Shown piece by piece: positions 50,441 through 59,491 of a stretch of DNA of 64,000 nt (position 1 is the first letter of the stretch; every line of letters begins with the position of its first letter). Source of the stretch: an uncultured Eubacteriales bacterium (GTDB taxonomy: Bacteria > Bacillota > Clostridia > Peptostreptococcales > Anaerovoracaceae); contig CADADV010000003.1 of NCBI GenBank assembly GCA_902786815.1, forward strand, positions 62,001-126,000. The letters are read 5' to 3'. The notes under the pieces were generated by a model. The model was not told the origin of the DNA, ran no database searches, and was given only the letters and a program-made list of their open reading frames with translations. Position numbers and translations under genes: made by a program.

Positions 50441-51055
50441 TTACTTCTGCGCCGCTTCTGCCGCCTGCAGACTGTCGAACCCGTAGAAACTCACAAGCGT
50501 TTTCTGAATCTCCATGACAGGATTATCCATGCGCTTGATATCGCGCAAAACCAATTCAAGCGTGCCCTCGGAATACGTCTTGTACTCGCCGATGCTGTAG
50601 TCCCGGATGGATGTGTCGAGATTGCTTTCTTCTGCCGGTCTGCCGGCTCTGGCCAGCGCCGGGAACGCGGCAGCGTACTTCTGATATCCCACCAGCTGCA
50701 GACTGACGATCTGCGCCACCAGCTGTGCCTTTGCTTCTGTGAGCGCGGGCAGGCGGTCTCTGAGGTTCGCGTTATAATATGCCGGATCCGTGAATTCCAT
50801 CATGTATCCGTATTTTTCTGTAATGAGGTTGCGGCCGATCATACCGGCAGCGATCAGGTCGTTCCGGTAACTCTCCAGCGTATCCGGCTGCAGAACGCAG
50901 TGCTGGCTGTACCGGTTCGCATAGAAGGTATCATACTGATCCTGACATGCTGCTCTGCCGCCCATATTCTGCGTTTTCTGGAACATTTCCCACTCGCGGT
51001 TAATAATATCATTAACGACCGCATCTTTTGGCGTTATGGATCTGATAATGCTCAT
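50441..51055 (-). CDS. DUF4125 protein
   Basis: A 204-residue protein of the uncharacterised DUF4125 family: DIINREWEMFQKTQNMGGRAACQDQYDTFYANRYSQH is the family-like opening, and a helical C-terminal half follows (LIVAQIVSLQL-type, VMEIQKTLVSFYGFDSLQAAE). A paralogue with the same opening pattern (EVVELEWNMMQEMREAEGN, YQVRYSQHSAMNSDTL) is at 52821-53471. No function is known. It is the fourth gene of a MerR-ended operon. Confidence 0.8.
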   Translation of the reverse strand: MSIIRSITPKDAVVNDIINREWEMFQKTQNMGGRAACQDQYDTFYANRYSQHCVLQPDTLESYRNDLIAAGMIGRNLITEKYGYMMEFTDPAYYNANLRDRLPALTEAKAQLVAQIVSLQLVGYQKYAAAFPALARAGRPAEESNLDTSIRDYSIGEYKTYSEGTLELVLRDIKRMDNPVMEIQKTLVSFYGFDSLQAAEAAQK

Positions 51056-51068
51056 GCCTGGTCTCCTT

Positions 51069-52004
51069 CTAATCTGCGTCTGCCATAACGTGCAGGCCGG
51101 CGATCTGCGGATCGGTGATCCCTGCCATGATCGACGGCAGATGGTTCTGCAGGAACGGATCCCGCGTATTGCTGAACCCCTGTCTGCTCAATTCATCCGC
51201 TGTGAACGTACAGATCGATTCGATCAGCGCCTGTCTCTGCGCCGCTGTTTCCGCGCCGTTTCCAAGTGCGATCAGCTGCTGAAGCTCTGCGGCTGGTTTC
51301 ATGCAAAGGCTGAACGCCTGCATGCCCCGGAACGCCCATTTATAGAACGGCATGTACTTCCGTTCGAGCAGATACAGCATGCTTACCGCTGCGTTCACAA
51401 ATTCAGCGGTCGCCAGATAGGCGGCGTTCAAATCGCCCCGGTTGATGCACCGCGGCACGTTATACTGCCCGCTCTGAGCCATCACAGCCGCTCTGGCGGC
51501 GATTTTCTTCCGCAGAACTTCCTGCGGATAAAACTGCTGGAGCATGCTCCTGATCCTGGTGAATTCTCCCTCGGGATCAGAGAACACTTCCCCGTTGGTC
51601 GCAATCGAAAGAAACCGTTCCGGGATCCTGAGCCATTCCAGATTGGTGGCCGGGACATCCGTACAGTTCGTAAACCGCGCATAAAACCGGTCGATTGGAA
51701 TCACGCCGACCCGTCCAGCGCCTTCCGCAGTGGTCTGACGGGTGTAGCCCATATACTCTCTCGGCAAGGCTTCGTAGGCCGCCTGCAGATCATTGCCGAT
51801 CGCTCTGGCGGTGTCTCTTGTGATCCACACGCAAAAGCCCGGCCCGAAGTCGTGGTCCTGGGAGATCTGATCGTCATATCCGTAACATTCCGATCCTTCA
51901 CCCACCAGACCGAAGGCCATCCGGTTCGCGTACTGCGGGAACTGTCCGCGCAGCGTATCGGCATATTCGCCATAGTAGGCTTTTGCTAATTCCATTCCTC
52001 TCAT
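51069..52004 (-). CDS. DUF4037 protein with nucleotidyltransferase-like N-terminus
   Basis: A 311-residue protein of the DUF4037 family. Its N-terminal region has GEGSECYGYDDQISQDHDFG: a Gly-Ser loop at 37-38 and a D-x-D pair at 50 and 52, as in Pol-beta-type nucleotidyltransferases. The C-terminal two-thirds are helical. The ATG (52004) overlaps the stop of the TPR gene (ATGA). DUF4037 proteins are often predicted nucleotidyltransferases, but I know no established substrate. It lies between the TPR and DUF4125 genes. Confidence 0.78.
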   Translation of the reverse strand: MRGMELAKAYYGEYADTLRGQFPQYANRMAFGLVGEGSECYGYDDQISQDHDFGPGFCVWITRDTARAIGNDLQAAYEALPREYMGYTRQTTAEGAGRVGVIPIDRFYARFTNCTDVPATNLEWLRIPERFLSIATNGEVFSDPEGEFTRIRSMLQQFYPQEVLRKKIAARAAVMAQSGQYNVPRCINRGDLNAAYLATAEFVNAAVSMLYLLERKYMPFYKWAFRGMQAFSLCMKPAAELQQLIALGNGAETAAQRQALIESICTFTADELSRQGFSNTRDPFLQNHLPSIMAGITDPQIAGLHVMADAD

Positions 52005-52795
52005 AGCATGCCCTCTACTGTCTTAAGGTTCCGCTCCATCATCTCATAAAACGCGTTTCTGCCGTAGTCGCGTTCGATCAGTTCCATAGCCTTCCGGAAG
52101 TACGGCGCAGCCTCTGCTGGCTTCTGCCAGTAATAGTACAGATTTCCCAGCGCTGCTGTCGCTGCAGCGTAATGAGGATCCCTGCCCCCTGTCTCGAGCT
52201 CGTAAATAGCCGTTGCTGCTTCCAGTGTAGCCTTTGCGTCTTCGTATTTACCAAGACGTGTCTGCACCTCGCCGAGGTTGACAAGACTCGTCGCCATTTC
52301 AAGTTTGTACTGGGGCATGGAAACGATGATTTCCAGTGACCGCAGCGCGGCCTTCTCTGCCTCTTCGTAGTTCTCCATCTCCCGGTACAGGGCGCTGATG
52401 TTGTTGCACAGCGCCGCCATCCGGTAGTCGGAACCGAATCCGCGGTAAGCCAGAATCGATTCCGCCGTGCGGAACATCTGGAGCGCCGTCTCATGCTCCC
52501 CTGCCACCATCACGATGTTCGCCCCGTTCTGCAGCGCCACCGCGAAATTCTCGGATGTTTCTTCGCCCATATTCTTGAGCAGCTGCAAAACCTTCTGGGA
52601 CAGTTTGATCGCTTCGTCGATATTCCCGGATGCTCTGTAGAATCCGGCCAGCTCATTGCTGACTGCCACGATCGCCGCGGTATCGTTTTCGGTACGCGCA
52701 GTGGTCAGGCTGTCGATCATAAACTTCTCGATCGCGCCTGTATCGTGCTGTGCGAAATACCCATCCAGTTTCTGATAAAAGTCGTTGATATTCAT
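52001..52795 (-). CDS. tetratricopeptide-repeat protein
   Basis: A 264-residue all-helical protein with about five TPR units (NELAGFYRASGNIDEAIKLSQKVL, GANIVMVAGEHETALQMFRTA, NNISALYREMENYEEAEKAALRSL, VNLGEVQTRLGKYEDAKATLEAA, GNLYYYWQKPAEAAPYFRKAM). No other domain is seen. TPR proteins provide scaffolds for protein contacts; here it probably assembles with the DUF4125 and DUF4037 proteins of the same operon, with which it overlaps by 4 bases. Confidence 0.85.
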   Translation of the reverse strand: MNINDFYQKLDGYFAQHDTGAIEKFMIDSLTTARTENDTAAIVAVSNELAGFYRASGNIDEAIKLSQKVLQLLKNMGEETSENFAVALQNGANIVMVAGEHETALQMFRTAESILAYRGFGSDYRMAALCNNISALYREMENYEEAEKAALRSLEIIVSMPQYKLEMATSLVNLGEVQTRLGKYEDAKATLEAATAIYELETGGRDPHYAAATAALGNLYYYWQKPAEAAPYFRKAMELIERDYGRNAFYEMMERNLKTVEGML

Positions 52796-52820
52796 AATGA
52801 ATTCCTCATGTGTACTCTGT

Positions 52821-53471
52821 TTATACTGTCGCGCCCCGGCACGGTTTCATCTGCTGGGATGCCGCAAGTACTTCTGCCTTTTGCAGGGAGTCCTGTCCGA
52901 AGAAGCTGACGAACACTTCGAAGATGTCTCTGATGTAATCCGGATTCAGCCGCACATCGCGCAGGATCATCTGCAGCGTTGTGTCAGAACGGAATACCAG
53001 CTCGCTGGTGATGTAGACCTCGATCGGCACGACATTTTCCATCGGATCGAACGCACGGCCCAGACTTGCCAGCGCAGGATACTCTGCAGCGAACTTGTTC
53101 TGCGACTCCAGCATCAGAGGCACGATCTGTTCGATCAGGGATCTGACCATCGGGTCGGCCGGAAGATTCGACTGGTCCTTCATGTAGGCGTACTTCTCAG
53201 CCATGAAGTTCCTGTCCATGTGGGTCGCCACTGTCAGGTCTCCCTTATACAGTCCAAGCGTATCGGAATTCATGGCGCTGTGCTGGCTGTAGCGGACCTG
53301 ATAAAAAGATTCGAACTCCGCTTCATCGAGGCGGTTACCCTCTGCCTCGCGCATCTCCTGCATCATGTTCCACTCCAGCTCCACGACTTCGTAGATGATC
53401 CCGTCCCGCAGGCAATCCTCTCTGATGAATTCCCGCTGGTGTTCCAGTGTAATGTCTGTTCTTTTCGCCAT
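52821..53471 (-). CDS. DUF4125 protein, first gene of the cassette
   Basis: A 216-residue DUF4125 protein. I start at ATG 53471 (AGGAGG upstream; MAKRTDITLEHQ), because the longer frame would begin upstream of the probable promoter. The family pattern VELEWNMMQEMREAEGN is followed by a helical domain similar to 50441-51055 (RYSQHSAMNSDTLGLYKGDL). The pair probably arose by duplication. It heads the operon driven by the promoter at 53505-53533. Confidence 0.8.
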   Translation of the reverse strand: MAKRTDITLEHQREFIREDCLRDGIIYEVVELEWNMMQEMREAEGNRLDEAEFESFYQVRYSQHSAMNSDTLGLYKGDLTVATHMDRNFMAEKYAYMKDQSNLPADPMVRSLIEQIVPLMLESQNKFAAEYPALASLGRAFDPMENVVPIEVYITSELVFRSDTTLQMILRDVRLNPDYIRDIFEVFVSFFGQDSLQKAEVLAASQQMKPCRGATV

Positions 53472-53504
53472 GACATGCCTCCTGTACTTCCTGTACTTGT
53501 TGTA

Positions 53505-53533
53505 AGTATACCGCCTGATCGCTTCGGATTCAA
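53505..53533 (-). promoter_or_regulatory. promoter of the DUF4125/TPR/DUF4037/MerR operon
   Basis: On the minus strand TTGAAT (53528-53533) and TATACT (53505-53510) are 17 bases apart, ending 34 bases before the start codon at 53471. Spacing is standard; no MerR-type long spacer or dyad is apparent, so this promoter may be constitutive or repressed rather than MerR-activated. Confidence 0.65.
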
Positions 53534-53549
53534 GTTGCAAATCCGTGAG

Positions 53550-55694
53550 TTACAGCATAACGTCGCTTTCACGTTTGCTTTCTTCGACTATCTCTATTAA
53601 GCCCTTCATCGGCTTATGCAAAAGCAATCCTACGGCCATTGCAATCAGCCCGCAGAGGATCAGTGCGCCGAGGCATTTGATATAAGTATGCCCGTACATA
53701 CCGCCCACGCATTCGCGCATCGCGTCCATCGCGTAGTGGAACGGCATGAACGGATACAGTGCGCGGAATACCGGCGGCAGCACCTCGACCGGGAAAGTCC
53801 CTCCTCCCCCTGCTACCTGCACGATCATTATGACCACGCCGAGAGCCAGTCCGATGTTTTCAAAGGCGAAGACAAGGGAATAGACGATCAATGTGAATAC
53901 GATGCTGTTCACGCACGCCGCCAGAATGAACAGCAGCGGATGCAGGCACTGGATCCCTACATACAGAAGTTCGCCCAGCGAAACGAGGAGCGCCTGCGCC
54001 AGGCCGATCATCATGAACAGACGGTATCTGCCGATGAACAGTTCCGTCAGTCTCGCTTTTTCCAGTCCTTCCCGACGTTTCACATGTACGCGGATCATGA
54101 CCGCTGCGAACATTGCGCCGATCCACTGTGCAACGACCGTATAGAACGACGCCATGACCGATCCGAAATTCCTGATCGGATAGATCTTCTCGTTTTTCAT
54201 CTTGATCGGAGTCGCCATGTTCTCCGCGATCACTTCCGCGTCATTGGTCATCAGGTGATTGACATCCTTCAGAAGATCGCTGTCTGAGAAACTGTCGAAC
54301 AGCTCCGCCAGGTTCCGGCATCCGTTCTGCAGGGAGAGCAGCGTCGCAGCAGTTCCGCTCAATCCCCCATTCAGTGATTTGAGGGCGCTGTCCGACTTGT
54401 CCAGCGCGTCCTCCAGCAGATCCATGTCCCCATACATGCCGTCCAGCGCATTGCGGGTCTTGGAGATCGCTTTCCTGGCATCTTTGACCGCCTGGTTGAG
54501 TTCTTTGTCCAGGTTGTCCGTCACATCGGCGTTGATTTTGGTAATGGATTGTTCGGAGAACTCGACATCCGCCAGGATCTCATCGATGTACCCCTGCATG
54601 ATTTCCCAATTCGACGCGTCCGCTTTTTCCATCTTGTTCAGTCTGTCAAGGATGTGCTTCAGTTTGCCGGATATCCGCTCAAATCTCGCTGCCAGACCGG
54701 TCAGCCCCATGTTCTTGAGTTTCTTTGCGATTTTATCTGTAGACTGCTTCATCTTGCTGACGATCGTCTTGTACGTTTCCAGCTTGTTCTGAACAAAGTC
54801 ATTGTATTTCCCCATATCGTCGCGGACGGAAGACAGGTCGCTGTCGATCTTATCCAGATCCTTTGTCAGCAGCGTCGTCAGCTCATTGATCACATTTCGG
54901 ACGGACGTTGTGTCGACTTTCTCCGGGATTTTTTCTTCCTCCGCCCCAAGAATCTGTTCTCCCATATCCAGGGCGCTCTCGGAGCTGCCAATCAGTTCGT
55001 CCGACGCCTTCAGTAGATCATTTGCCGCTTCCGAAAGGCCCGAAAAAGCCCTGACCATAGCGATGCTGCTCTCCAGATCCATACTCAGATCGGTCATCTT
55101 ATCGCTCAGATCGCTGAACGCAGTCTGCGGATCCAGTCCCGCCGCGTCTGCAGCGTCAGCCGCCTCTGTGATATAGCTGCCGAGCGTATCCACGAAGGTC
55201 GCGTCGATTTGCTCTTTCAGCGCGTCCCTGACCTTGTCTGTGATCTTCGGGGCGATCGCATTTGTTTTCTCGTTTTCATAGAACAGGATCACCGGATGCT
55301 GCAGGTCGCCTGACGTAAAGCTCATGATTTTATCGCTGAAGTCCTCCGGGATGATGACGGCGGCGTAATACTCGCCTGCATAGACTCTGTCGATCGCTTT
55401 ATCCTTGTCATTTAGGATATGCCATCCGATCATATCGTTTCCGCCAACCGCGTCGATGAATTTCTCGCCTACGTTGATTTCCATGCCGAGCATATCGGTT
55501 CCTTTATCGGCGCTTACGACAGCAACAGGAACCCGGCTGGTCGATGCCGGCTCGAAGGGATCCCAGTTGGATAAGATGTTGAGCCACGCGAAAAGGCAGG
55601 GAACCACGACGATTCCCATCAGGATCACGAGGGCGACGACGCTGGCGGTCAGGCGCCGGAAGTCATGGACGATGATACTCAGAATGTTTCTCAT
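53550..55694 (-). CDS. YhgE/Pip-family membrane protein
   Basis: A 714-residue protein of the YhgE/Pip (phage infection protein) group. One N-terminal membrane helix (about 10-35), a long extracellular region with extended coiled-coil-like helices (about 170-480) and then about five membrane segments from 515 to 695 (ABC-2-like permease end). N-terminal PFEPASTSRVPVAVVSADKG is the usual first motif of the family. It overlaps the 132-residue gene by 4 bases. It probably acts at the cell surface with its partner 56089-58167; the function of the family is not clear. Confidence 0.88.
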   Translation of the reverse strand: MRNILSIIVHDFRRLTASVVALVILMGIVVVPCLFAWLNILSNWDPFEPASTSRVPVAVVSADKGTDMLGMEINVGEKFIDAVGGNDMIGWHILNDKDKAIDRVYAGEYYAAVIIPEDFSDKIMSFTSGDLQHPVILFYENEKTNAIAPKITDKVRDALKEQIDATFVDTLGSYITEAADAADAAGLDPQTAFSDLSDKMTDLSMDLESSIAMVRAFSGLSEAANDLLKASDELIGSSESALDMGEQILGAEEEKIPEKVDTTSVRNVINELTTLLTKDLDKIDSDLSSVRDDMGKYNDFVQNKLETYKTIVSKMKQSTDKIAKKLKNMGLTGLAARFERISGKLKHILDRLNKMEKADASNWEIMQGYIDEILADVEFSEQSITKINADVTDNLDKELNQAVKDARKAISKTRNALDGMYGDMDLLEDALDKSDSALKSLNGGLSGTAATLLSLQNGCRNLAELFDSFSDSDLLKDVNHLMTNDAEVIAENMATPIKMKNEKIYPIRNFGSVMASFYTVVAQWIGAMFAAVMIRVHVKRREGLEKARLTELFIGRYRLFMMIGLAQALLVSLGELLYVGIQCLHPLLFILAACVNSIVFTLIVYSLVFAFENIGLALGVVIMIVQVAGGGGTFPVEVLPPVFRALYPFMPFHYAMDAMRECVGGMYGHTYIKCLGALILCGLIAMAVGLLLHKPMKGLIEIVEESKRESDVML

Positions 55695-56089
55695 TCGTCC
55701 CCTCCTTCCTCAGCGGCTTCCGCTGCAGCCTCCGGCGCAGCTTCCGTCACAGTTTCTGCCGCGTCTTCTTTCACATCTGCTTCCGTAGCTTCTACTGCGT
55801 CCTTCGGCACATTCGCTCCATCAGCTTCGCCTCCTGAAGCGATCCGGTGAATGGCATGGTCATAATACTCTATGCTGACCAGGTAGGCCGAGATCGCAAA
55901 CATGCAAAGAATCCAGATGACCAGGAAAAAGATTTTATCGCTGTGCGTCATCCATCGGATCAGTCCCAGAACCACCGGCAGCAGGATCAGTACGATGCCG
56001 CTGTATTTGATGCGCTTCTTTGTTTTTTCATGCACCTGCTCTGCGTATGAACTGAGGTTGTTGTAATGGTTATCTTGCTTTTGCTCCAT
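55691..56089 (-). CDS. small two-helix membrane protein
   Basis: A 132-residue protein with two hydrophobic helices (about 29-47 and 53-74) and an acidic Ala/Glu-rich cytoplasmic or external tail (about 85-132). I recognise no family. TAATG overlap with the upstream YhgE gene and ATGA overlap with the downstream one place it as the middle member of a three-gene membrane unit, so it may be a third subunit or a linker protein of the YhgE pair. Confidence 0.8.
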   Translation of the reverse strand: MEQKQDNHYNNLSSYAEQVHEKTKKRIKYSGIVLILLPVVLGLIRWMTHSDKIFFLVIWILCMFAISAYLVSIEYYDHAIHRIASGGEADGANVPKDAVEATEADVKEDAAETVTEAAPEAAAEAAEEGGDE

Positions 56090-58167
56090 TACATCACCTC
56101 CGTTTCTCTCATCTTATCGTACATGAACTGCTTCACGCCAGCGAACGGTTTCCTGATGCAAACACCGATCACAACGGCGGCCAGGAAGAATACCATCAGC
56201 TGGGCAAGATATATCACAAAATCATTCTGATACAGCCCGCAGATCGCCTCACGCATCGCGTTGATCGCGTACGGGAACGGGAAGAACAAGTAGATCTTGC
56301 TGAATATAGGCGGCAGGATCTCGATCGGGAAGGTCCCGCTGGAGCCTGCGATCTGCAGCATCATGATCACGATGACAGCCGCCCGGCCGATGTCTCCGAA
56401 GGCGAGCGTCAGGGCGTAGATCAAAGCCACGAATACCATGCTGGTCACAGATGCCGCGAGCCACATGAGCCACGGATGGGCCGGACTGCAGTGCAGCAGG
56501 AAAATATCCCCGGCAACGACAACCGCTGCCTGGATCTGTCCGATCAGGAAGAATATGAGATATCTGCCGAAGAATCCCTGGGTTTCTGTGATGCGCGGGT
56601 ATTTCCGCCGGTCCACATTACAGTTCATCAGTGTGACCAGCATAACGCCGCCGACCCAAAGGGCGATGATCGAATAGAACGGCGTCATGGCAGCGCCGTA
56701 GGAAACGGGCTTGAAATACTGCTCGGTTTCCACTTCCACGAAATCCGTAAAGAATGTGCTGTACTGTTCCGCATCATTGCCGAGCAGATTCGTAAGCACC
56801 TCTGCCTTGTCCCCGTCATCGGCGTCCTGCACCTGGGCGATGATATCGTCCAGCTTCGTCTCCAGCGGCGTGAGCATTGCCTGCAGACTGGAAAGAGACG
56901 CATCCAGGCTGTCGGTTGTTGATTCGGCGCTCTTCAGTACGGGGTTGATGTCGTCCAGAATGCCGTCTACGGATTTCAGCATCGGCTTGGTTCTTTCAAG
57001 GGCTTTGCTGATGTCAGTCATCATCAGTTTCAGGCTTGGACCCAGATCATTCGTGAGCATCTGCTTCAGCGTGTCCAGATCTGACAGGATCGCCGGCGAA
57101 GTCGGATCTTTCTCCAGCAGCGCTTTGATATTCTTTGTATGTTTGATCATGAGGTCCAGCGCATCTGCTGCTGCCTTCCCGGCAGTTGTCTGCGGATCGT
57201 CCGGGAGCATTCCCCTGAGATCCTGCAAAACCGTCAGGATGCGGTCTGCATCCTCCAGTGCTTTTTCTTTCAGCTTCTGTTTCTCCGCTTCATCAAGCGG
57301 GCCCTGCAGGGATTCCAATGTCTTTTTTAAGTCTTTGATAAGTGTTTTCAGATCTCCTGTCCGGCTGTCGATGGATTTTTTAACATCCTCGACGGTTGCT
57401 TTTGCATCGTCGATCTGTGCTTTTGCTTTTGCGATATCAGAGCTGCCGTCCTTTCTGGCCTGTTTCAGATTCTTCCGCGCCTTCTTCAGGGACTTTGTCA
57501 CGTCCCCTTTCGTGGACTTGATCTGACCGATGGAGGCGTTATAGTCGTGAATGGCGTCTCTGGTGCTGATCAGCTGGGCCAGCGCCGTATCCACCGCCTC
57601 ATCTGTATCCACCTCGTCGAGTACGTCCCCTGTATCGCTGAAGTACTGCGTCAGCATGTTTCTCAGGTAATCCGAATTGATGTCAGCGAGAAGATTCTCA
57701 GAAATGGCGTCTGTCATCTTGATGGCAGTCGCATTCTTTTTCACGTTTGTATAGTAGGTGATCTTCGCCTTCCGGTCGCCAATCGCCTCTTCGAAATGAT
57801 GCATGTCATAAGTGAAGCCGTCCTCGAAAACGATGGCAGCATAAAACCTGCCGGAGCGGACGCCTTCAATGGCTTCCTCCGGGTCATTCAAAGGCGTGTA
57901 AGCTACGTTCTCGTCGTCTTTGACGTCCGCAATGACATCTTCCGCGTTGTTTACATGGGTGCCGTTCTTGAGATTGATTCCGCTGTCCCTGGAGGCCAGA
58001 GCAACCGGAAGATTTCCGGTATTGACATAGGGGTCCCAGTTCGCATAGATGTTGATCCAGGCATACAGCGACGGCATCGTGCCAACAGCCACGACAATGA
58101 CAAGTACGAAAAAGTACTTCACGATCGCGCGTATGTCATTTTTGAATATAGCGAATATCGTTTTCAC
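56089..58167 (-). CDS. YhgE/Pip-family membrane protein
   Basis: A 692-residue relative of 53550-55694 with the same layout: N-terminal membrane helix, YANWDPYVNTGNLPVALASRDSG motif, a long coiled-coil-rich extracellular region (about 150-480) and five to six C-terminal membrane helices. The start is GTG at 58167 with AAGGGAA 12 bases upstream. Two different YhgE/Pip proteins with a small protein between them suggest a hetero-oligomeric envelope complex. Substrate or role is unknown. Confidence 0.87.
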   Translation of the reverse strand: MKTIFAIFKNDIRAIVKYFFVLVIVVAVGTMPSLYAWINIYANWDPYVNTGNLPVALASRDSGINLKNGTHVNNAEDVIADVKDDENVAYTPLNDPEEAIEGVRSGRFYAAIVFEDGFTYDMHHFEEAIGDRKAKITYYTNVKKNATAIKMTDAISENLLADINSDYLRNMLTQYFSDTGDVLDEVDTDEAVDTALAQLISTRDAIHDYNASIGQIKSTKGDVTKSLKKARKNLKQARKDGSSDIAKAKAQIDDAKATVEDVKKSIDSRTGDLKTLIKDLKKTLESLQGPLDEAEKQKLKEKALEDADRILTVLQDLRGMLPDDPQTTAGKAAADALDLMIKHTKNIKALLEKDPTSPAILSDLDTLKQMLTNDLGPSLKLMMTDISKALERTKPMLKSVDGILDDINPVLKSAESTTDSLDASLSSLQAMLTPLETKLDDIIAQVQDADDGDKAEVLTNLLGNDAEQYSTFFTDFVEVETEQYFKPVSYGAAMTPFYSIIALWVGGVMLVTLMNCNVDRRKYPRITETQGFFGRYLIFFLIGQIQAAVVVAGDIFLLHCSPAHPWLMWLAASVTSMVFVALIYALTLAFGDIGRAAVIVIMMLQIAGSSGTFPIEILPPIFSKIYLFFPFPYAINAMREAICGLYQNDFVIYLAQLMVFFLAAVVIGVCIRKPFAGVKQFMYDKMRETEVM

Positions 58168-58307
58168 GGGTAGATGATTCCCTTTACTGATTGCGACAAT
58201 TTTACAATTTAGTATATCATATCAAGCCGCGTTTTTATAGTTTCTTGTCTTGTCCCGGGAGGTATTTATTATATGTTTTGTGCTGTGTCCGGGAAATCTT
58301 TGCGTCC

Positions 58308-58355
58308 TTTTGAGAGGGCTTTTGGGAGGGCTTTTGAGAGAGCTTTTGGGAGCCT
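58308..58355. repeat. four tandem 12-bp repeats at the end of ygjV
   Basis: Four copies of the unit TTTTGRGAGRGC (TTTTGAGAGGGC, TTTTGGGAGGGC, TTTTGAGAGAGC, then TTTTGGGAGCCT) run directly up to the stop codon at 58355-58357 of the membrane protein gene. They are non-coding and could be slippage-prone. Confidence 0.75.
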
Positions 58356-58897
58356 TAGAACCCGGAATCAGATTTGCCCATTTCTTTCCAGCCGTATCTC
58401 CAGATGGACACGAGGATAGAGCCTAGTGTGATGGATTCGTTCAGCACCCCGGCCCAGGAACCGATCAGCGCATCATATACGAGCCAGCAAGGCGATCCGC
58501 AGACCAGATTTCCCAGCCGGATCTTCTGCGCGTTGTCCGTCCAGTAGGCGATCGTCGTTCCCGCGACGGCAGCATACGGCAGCAGGCTGATCGGACCCTG
58601 CCACGTTGCGATGAACGCGATGGTGAAGAAAACAAGAAAGACGACTTCCGTCCATTTCGACCGGATCCACGGCCAGTCGCGGTACTTCATCAGCAAGGCG
58701 TTGCGCACGATGATTCCGATGAGATTGGCTGCGCCGCTGGTCGCGCCGAGAAGCAGAAACTGACAGCAAAACATCGCCGTTCCCAGAAGCTGCATGAGAA
58801 ACAGCATTTTGTTTGATTTGATTTGATAAGATAAAATGAAGAACAGGACCCCGACAAAGCCAATTCCCTGGATGAAGATGGGATTCACGTCACTCAT
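58355..58897 (-). CDS. YgjV-family inner membrane protein
   Basis: A 180-residue membrane protein with about five to six helices. The opening GFVGVLFFILSYQIKSNKMLFLMQLLGTAMFCCQFLLLGATSGA is typical of the YgjV family (bacterial inner membrane protein, Imp-YgjV). Members are conserved but uncharacterised. Its start overlaps the carbonic anhydrase gene stop by 4 bases, which suggests co-expression and perhaps a link to bicarbonate or ion handling; that is inference. Confidence 0.82.
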   Translation of the reverse strand: MSDVNPIFIQGIGFVGVLFFILSYQIKSNKMLFLMQLLGTAMFCCQFLLLGATSGAANLIGIIVRNALLMKYRDWPWIRSKWTEVVFLVFFTIAFIATWQGPISLLPYAAVAGTTIAYWTDNAQKIRLGNLVCGSPCWLVYDALIGSWAGVLNESITLGSILVSIWRYGWKEMGKSDSGF

Positions 58898-59469
58898 TCT
58901 TCCCCGTCCTCCGGGAGGAATTCAACGGTCCCGTCCTCAATGTGATAGATCGCGCCGATGACTTCAAGTCCCTTCTCGTCTTCGATAGGATGGATCTTAA
59001 GTTCATGCCGGATCCGCTGAACGCCGTGCTGCACATTCAGGCAGCTGGCCTTAAAAGCATCCTTCTCGTCGCCGATCGCCAGCGCGATATCCTTCAGGAG
59101 ATAATCGATAAAGCCGCCGGAATGACCTGCAAGAACGGCGCCGACCGCGCCGCACCGGGTGTGCCCCAGCATGACGATAAGCTTCGTTCCCAGATGCTCC
59201 GCCGCGTATTCGATGCTCCCAAGCTGATGATTGTCCAATACATTCCCTGCGACCCGGATGACAAACAAATCCCCGATCCCGGCGGAAAAAATGCTCTCCG
59301 GGATGACTCTGGAATCCGAGCAAGTGATGACGATGGCGTAGGGATGCTGTCCCTGCTCAGCCGTCTGCAGGCGCAGCGCTTTTGATATATCGCCTGTTCC
59401 TGCCTTTGCATCAAGGTATTTCTGATTGCCTTCAATCAGTTTTTTCTTCGCTTCTGTTGCTGAAATCAT
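58894..59469 (-). CDS. beta-class carbonic anhydrase
   Basis: A 191-residue zinc enzyme hydrating CO2. The zinc ligands are in CSDSRV (Cys, then Asp-Arg pair) and GHTRCGAV (His and Cys). A start at ATG 59469 was chosen over the longer frame because the shorter N-terminus (MISATEAKKKLIEGN) fits the family and AAGGG precedes it. It overlaps the YgjV gene (ATGA). In anaerobes it supplies bicarbonate for carboxylations. Confidence 0.9.
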   Translation of the reverse strand: MISATEAKKKLIEGNQKYLDAKAGTGDISKALRLQTAEQGQHPYAIVITCSDSRVIPESIFSAGIGDLFVIRVAGNVLDNHQLGSIEYAAEHLGTKLIVMLGHTRCGAVGAVLAGHSGGFIDYLLKDIALAIGDEKDAFKASCLNVQHGVQRIRHELKIHPIEDEKGLEVIGAIYHIEDGTVEFLPEDGEE

Positions 59470-59491
59470 TTTATTCCCTTGCCCTTTCTGT

